DNA from: Hyphomicrobiales bacterium
GTDB lineage: Bacteria > Pseudomonadota > Alphaproteobacteria > Rhizobiales > Rhizobiaceae
NCBI GenBank assembly: GCA_900472485.1
Contig: UCII01000016.1
Coordinates: forward strand, 46,297 to 110,296
Direction of reading: 5' to 3'
DNA length: 64,000 nucleotides
Shown: positions 60,218 through 64,000 of the stretch, in pieces
Layout: each line of letters opens with the position of its first letter
Numbering within the stretch: position 1 is the stretch's first letter
Notes under the pieces: generated by a model
Seen by the model: only the letters and a program-made list of their open reading frames with translations
The model's database searches: none
Told to the model about the DNA's origin: nothing
Translations under genes and position numbers: made by a program

Positions 60218-61465
60218 TTATGTGTTGAAGGCCATAACGACAGGCAGCCCGAACAGTCTGCCCCAGGCGGTGACGCTCGCTTTCTGGATCGCAACGATCG
60301 AGGTTCCCTTGGTCCACCATCCGTTACCCGTGGCGACGATGGCGTCCGGGGCATGCAGCAGAGACTGCAGGATCGGCCAGAGGATGAGTTGCTCGTAGCA
60401 GATCAGCGGCGCGATCTTCTTGCCATCGATTTCGACGACGGGGTTGGTGAAAAAATGTGCATGTGCGCCACCGCTCTGCCCAGTCCATCGTGACCAAGGC
60501 TGCCACATAGAGACCGGGACCGGCATACGCTCACGATAGAGGACTCTCGCTTCGCCGGCTGAGATCGCCACCATGAGGTTGTCATAGCCTTGGCGATCGA
60601 CTAGAGCCGCTCCCGCGATGACGGCCAGGCCGGAACCACGCAGCCCGTCGCGCCAGATACGTTCGATTGTCGGCGTCCAGAAACCCAACGCACTTTCGGG
60701 AAACACAACAACACGCCCGCCTTCGCTCGCGGATATCCTAGCTATGGCGATCATGCCACGGTGATGCTCGAGCGACGCATCGCGCCCGAACATCTGGCCC
60801 ATTTCAAGATCGACACCTCCCCATCCTTCCGGTAGAGCCGGCTCCGTCCACGTTGCGGCGGACCAGAGCCAGAAGCCTCCAAGGCCGATGGTGGCGGCCG
60901 GCCAATATCTCGTCGTCATGGCGAGCAGGCCGGCAGCTGTCGCACCGAGGCCCCACCAGCCCCATGCCGGAAACAATACGCCGGCGGCGGTGAGCGGGTG
61001 CGCCCATCCAATAATCCCGAATGGCGGTACCGCCATCAGCATCATCGCCAGAAGATAGCGGCCGGCCCGCCATCTTCCTCGATATTTGGTCCAGAGCACC
61101 GCATGGACGGCGACGAACGAGAACGAGGCGGCTACCCAGAGCAAGAGGCCTGGCCCGAGATCGGCGGCATAGAAGTTGGCGACACCTTGCGGCAAGCCAC
61201 GCGATGCGGCCAGGAAATAGCCTGCTGATAGAAAGGCTGCCGTCCAGCGCGACGCCGCCATCGCCCACAGCGCCGGAAACAGAGTAGCAATCGGCAGCGC
61301 CAGAACGTTTCCGCTCCAGCCAAGCCAGCCGCAAGCAACGGAGGCCACGACCAGCGAACCGGATCGCCAAAGGTGGAAACTGCGACTACGGATCAAAGGT
61401 GAATACCGGTCGCGCCAGGCCGAGAAGACCAGTGTCCGGAACCGGTCCAAAATATCGGGAATCAT
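60218..61465 (-). CDS. traB: TraB, conjugal transfer protein
   Basis: TraB (about 415 aa) has an N-terminal membrane region of about seven helices (residues 30-200) and a C-terminal carbon-nitrogen-hydrolase-like domain. The domain has VVVFPESALGFW (Glu), KKIAPLICYEQLILWP (Cys) and TGNGWWTKGTSIVAIQ, a layout like apolipoprotein N-acyltransferase. The start is uncertain. An ATG at 61465 overlaps traF by 80 nt, and a start nearer the traF stop (61386) is possible with a rarer codon. Confidence 0.86.
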   Translation of the reverse strand: MIPDILDRFRTLVFSAWRDRYSPLIRSRSFHLWRSGSLVVASVACGWLGWSGNVLALPIATLFPALWAMAASRWTAAFLSAGYFLAASRGLPQGVANFYAADLGPGLLLWVAASFSFVAVHAVLWTKYRGRWRAGRYLLAMMLMAVPPFGIIGWAHPLTAAGVLFPAWGWWGLGATAAGLLAMTTRYWPAATIGLGGFWLWSAATWTEPALPEGWGGVDLEMGQMFGRDASLEHHRGMIAIARISASEGGRVVVFPESALGFWTPTIERIWRDGLRGSGLAVIAGAALVDRQGYDNLMVAISAGEARVLYRERMPVPVSMWQPWSRWTGQSGGAHAHFFTNPVVEIDGKKIAPLICYEQLILWPILQSLLHAPDAIVATGNGWWTKGTSIVAIQKASVTAWGRLFGLPVVMAFNT

Positions 61466-61916
61466 AGGAGCTCGCAAAGGCTGAATGGAGAAACAGATAT
61501 CCGGACGGCACGACACCGCCGCGATAGTGATCTAACGGCCGACCCTCGGCGTCCGTCGTGCGGATGCTGGATGATGCGAGAGGATGGCCATCGATGGCGA
61601 GGTCGCGGCCAACCTCCACATGCTGACCTGGCAATGCGACAATCGTCTTGATCAAGGGAGCAAAGCCGCCGCTGCATAAGCCTGCGCGAAGGTAGCCGCG
61701 CCGTCTTGCACTCTCGAAGAGCGCCGTCGGCGGCGGACATATGAACACCAGATCACCGACCGCGACCGGACGGTGGAGTGCGTTTATGCGCCAGAGTCCG
61801 AGCGACTCGCTCGGCGTCAGGTTGAGCCGATAGCCGCCGATTTGAGCGACTGCCGCCCCGCCCACGATAACGCTGCCGGCACCGAGCAGGATCAGACCAA
61901 TCCGCCGACACCTCAT
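61386..61916 (-). CDS. traF: TraF, signal-peptidase-like pilus-maturation protease
   Basis: TraF (176 aa) is the S26-type protease that cyclises or processes the pilin TrbC. It has an N-terminal membrane helix (LILLGAGSVIVGGAAVA). The catalytic Ser lies in TPSESLGLW and the Lys in APLIKTIVALPGQ. The YFGPVPDTGLLGLARPVF ending is typical. It overlaps the traA stop by 4 nt and is coupled to it. Confidence 0.92.
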   Translation of the reverse strand: MRCRRIGLILLGAGSVIVGGAAVAQIGGYRLNLTPSESLGLWRINALHRPVAVGDLVFICPPPTALFESARRRGYLRAGLCSGGFAPLIKTIVALPGQHVEVGRDLAIDGHPLASSSIRTTDAEGRPLDHYRGGVVPSGYLFLHSAFASSYDSRYFGPVPDTGLLGLARPVFTFDP

Positions 61917-64000
61917 TGCTTCAGCACCGGTGTCTGGCGCTGCGCCTGATGCAGCTCCTCGATCTGCCGTAGGGCCTCCGTCGTGCGTTCATGAGCGGCA
62001 AGCTGCTGGGCCGTGCGCATAACCGACCAGGCTTCCTTCAGCCGTTCCTTCTCCTCCGGCCGCATCCCCTCGGAGAGCTTGTCAAAGAGTTTTCCGAAGG
62101 GCTCGCGTGCCGAATTGGCCAGAAGCATCCGCTCGCCGAACCGCTCGGAAACGGCCTTGTTGAAGCTGTCGATCTCCTGCTTTGTTTCGCGATTGCTGAG
62201 CGCATGTCCAAGAGCGCCCGGCAGATCATTCCGGTCGATCGCATCGCGCACGCGCTCAAGAACAAGACGTGCAGCCGGCGACAAGGCCGGAATGTCGACC
62301 GAAACACGCTGACGTAACGCCTGTTCGTCTATCGCCATGCGCCGTGTCGCGTCTTCACGCATCCGGAGATAGGTTTCGAGATCGCGCTTCAGAGCCGGTA
62401 CATTGGCCTCGGCCACGCGACGGGCTTCCCGTTCCGCTTTGCTTGCCAGAATACCGGTCTTGCCCTTAAGCGGTCCGATCGACGCCGGCTCGGCCTCGAA
62501 CTTCTGCAGAGCTTTGCCAGCGCTGTCCTTGTCAGCGAGAACAGCGTCGAAATTCATTGCCCGGAACGCGCTTTCGGGGTCTGCAAACACGTAGCGGAAG
62601 CGCGTCGAGACTTCCTTCCATTGCCTCTTCAATCCAGGATCGGCATCGAGTTTCTGCGCGACCGCGTCTGCAACGGTGTTCTCGAACCGGGTTATGCCGG
62701 CCACCATGGGCATTGTCTCCGCGGATGTTGGTGTTTTCGGGGATTGGCGGACGGCGAGGCGCTCTGTGAACGCGCCAAGGCGTCCCGTTAGGTCTGAGAC
62801 TTTCGTCTTCTGGTGCAACATCCAGTCCAGCCGGTCACGCAGCAGTGTGCGTGCCACCTTGACGATATGCAGCCCACGGTTCTCGGCGAACTGCAGTGCC
62901 TGGCGATAGAGCGTTCCGCGCTCGTAATCGAGGGTGGTCTCCTTGGCATTCCTCCGGGAAAGAACCTTCGTAAGGCCACCATTGAAGCCGAAGGATCGGC
63001 GACCGTAGTAGAGCTTGAGATCTTCGCGATGGCGAGTCATCGCCACGTAGGTCAGATGGCGGTCGAGCGACAAGGATGCCAGCACTTTGACATGATCGAC
63101 GGTCGCTCCTTGAGACTTATGGATGGTTGTCGCGTAGCCGTGATCGAGATTGTTGTAGAACCGCTGCTCGACCGTCACCTGCCGTCGCTGAACTCCCTCG
63201 CCCACGACAGCCACGATGCGGTTTTGTGCTGCCTCGATCACATGGCCGATCATGCCGTTCTTGACGCCAAGAGAGCTCTCGTTCTTCAGGAAGACGATCT
63301 GGTCGCCCGTGTCGAAGCGGCGTACACCGTCAGCGGTCTTGAAGGCGTGGCCCTCATCCACGATTCCCCGCTCGACGAGTTTTGCCCGCGCCATTTCGTT
63401 CAACATCCGCACGTCGCGGCGCAGATGCGCGAGCATCAGCATAGTCTTGCTTTGATCGTAATCCCGGTTCCAGTCAGCGATCAGATTATCGACAGCTTCC
63501 GCCTTCAACGTTGATCCCAGCACGTTGCCGTGACCCCGATAGAGGGAGAGCGCCTGATCGACTTTGCCGCGCGCCAGTGCGAGCGAGGCATGCCGCATCC
63601 AGTCTTCGCGCTGACGAAAGATCGTTTCGAGTTCGGCGTAACCGATGCGGTCAACAATAGCGCGGAAAGCAGCGCCTGCCTCAATCGGCTGGAGCTGTTC
63701 GGGATCACCGACCAGAACGATCTTGGCCCCTGCCCTGACGACGGCATCGACGAAGCCGGCCATTTGCCTCGAGGCAACCATGCCGGCCTCATCCATGACG
63801 AAGATCGTTCTCTCGTCGAGCAAGTCGCGGCCTCGACCCCAACGCAGTTCCCAGGAGGCGAGCGTGCGGCTCCGGATGCCGGCATCCTTCTCAAGGCCCT
63901 CGGCCGCCTTTCCGGCAAGCGCCCCACCGACAACGCGATAACCGGCCAGTTCCCACGCTTCGCGAGCGGCCTTCGTCATCGTGGTCTTGCCGGCGCCGGC
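61913..64000 (-). CDS. traA: TraA, conjugative relaxase/helicase (C-terminal part)
   Basis: About 695 C-terminal residues of TraA are visible; the gene continues past the window. The helicase Walker A motif (AGAGKTT) lies at the edge (63978-64000). FVMDEAGMVAS (motif II), LVGDPEQLQPI (motif III), YATTIHKSQGATVDHV (motif V) and LTYVAMTRHREDL (motif VI) follow, the order of RecD2-like helicases. A long helical C-terminal tail follows. The N-terminal MobA-type relaxase domain is outside the window. TraA nicks oriT and unwinds the transferred strand. Confidence 0.95.
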   Translation of the reverse strand, partial: AGAGKTTMTKAAREAWELAGYRVVGGALAGKAAEGLEKDAGIRSRTLASWELRWGRGRDLLDERTIFVMDEAGMVASRQMAGFVDAVVRAGAKIVLVGDPEQLQPIEAGAAFRAIVDRIGYAELETIFRQREDWMRHASLALARGKVDQALSLYRGHGNVLGSTLKAEAVDNLIADWNRDYDQSKTMLMLAHLRRDVRMLNEMARAKLVERGIVDEGHAFKTADGVRRFDTGDQIVFLKNESSLGVKNGMIGHVIEAAQNRIVAVVGEGVQRRQVTVEQRFYNNLDHGYATTIHKSQGATVDHVKVLASLSLDRHLTYVAMTRHREDLKLYYGRRSFGFNGGLTKVLSRRNAKETTLDYERGTLYRQALQFAENRGLHIVKVARTLLRDRLDWMLHQKTKVSDLTGRLGAFTERLAVRQSPKTPTSAETMPMVAGITRFENTVADAVAQKLDADPGLKRQWKEVSTRFRYVFADPESAFRAMNFDAVLADKDSAGKALQKFEAEPASIGPLKGKTGILASKAEREARRVAEANVPALKRDLETYLRMREDATRRMAIDEQALRQRVSVDIPALSPAARLVLERVRDAIDRNDLPGALGHALSNRETKQEIDSFNKAVSERFGERMLLANSAREPFGKLFDKLSEGMRPEEKERLKEAWSVMRTAQQLAAHERTTEALRQIEELHQAQRQTPVLKQ

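Noticed and set aside
1..64000. tRNA genes, rRNA genes, CRISPR arrays and intact insertion sequences
   Set aside because: Looked for by eye on both strands; no cloverleaf, repeat-spacer array or transposase motif (DDE or IS-type) was seen.

Overview
The window is part of a self-transmissible plasmid of a rhizobium or agrobacterium (Rhizobiales). Conjugation genes frame it. At the left end trbF (3' end), trbG, trbH and trbI close a Trb mating-pair operon on the + strand. At the right end traR lies on the + strand, facing traA-traF-traB-traH on the - strand, with traA cut by the window edge. These are the quorum-regulated conjugation genes of Ti/Sym-type repABC plasmids. About 54.7 kb of cargo lies between trbI and the gene next to traR. 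I saw no rRNA, tRNA, CRISPR array or intact transposase gene.

Cargo block 1 (about 2.9-25.5 kb) is the most coherent part and looks like one catabolic regulon. It holds: a five-gene branched-chain-type ABC importer; a seven-gene operon (cytochrome P450, ligJ, a cytosolic substrate-binding-protein homologue, ligK, cupin, FAD ferredoxin reductase, [2Fe-2S] ferredoxin); adhC-pntA-pntB; a membrane protein with yceI; doxX-tetR; a medium-chain dehydrogenase with gfa; and a LigM/DesA-like O-demethylase. LigJ and LigK are the last two steps of the protocatechuate/gallate 4,5-cleavage pathway. P450, Gfa, AdhC and the LigM homologue point to methoxylated aromatic substrates whose methyl groups leave as formaldehyde or methyl-tetrahydrofolate. 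Five intergenic regions in this block, and nowhere else I noticed, carry a 14-bp element of the form ATAC-N6-GTAT in pairs offset by exactly 18 bp. I infer that the single TetR regulator of the block binds them all. No ring-cleavage dioxygenase is visible, so either it lies elsewhere or one of the unassigned proteins does unexpected chemistry.

Cargo block 2 (about 25.5-33.4 kb) starts with a decayed aconitase gene. It then holds an aldo-keto reductase and a PadR regulator that share an ATACTC operator half-site, a zinc-free MDR reductase, two metallo-beta-lactamase-fold hydrolases, an alpha/beta hydrolase and a small secreted protein.

Cargo block 3 (33.4-48.1 kb) is an envelope-stress or efflux island. 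It holds a DUF3313 lipoprotein, a histidine kinase/response regulator pair, two damaged copies of an RND adaptor around three oxidoreductase genes, an RND pump, a DedA-PmtA-DUF900 operon and an AraC regulator. Three promoters here share a triple direct repeat (CTTAACA-like, 11- and 10-bp steps), the likely response-regulator box.

Cargo block 4 (48.1-57.1 kb) holds an MFS exporter overlapping an unrecognised 470-aa protein, two XRE regulators, an orphan RelB/DinJ antitoxin, a CapA-like phosphoesterase, and a polar amino-acid ABC importer without an ATPase gene, divergent from a LysR regulator. A methyltransferase-like gene of unknown role then precedes traR. No traM antiactivator gene is present in the window.
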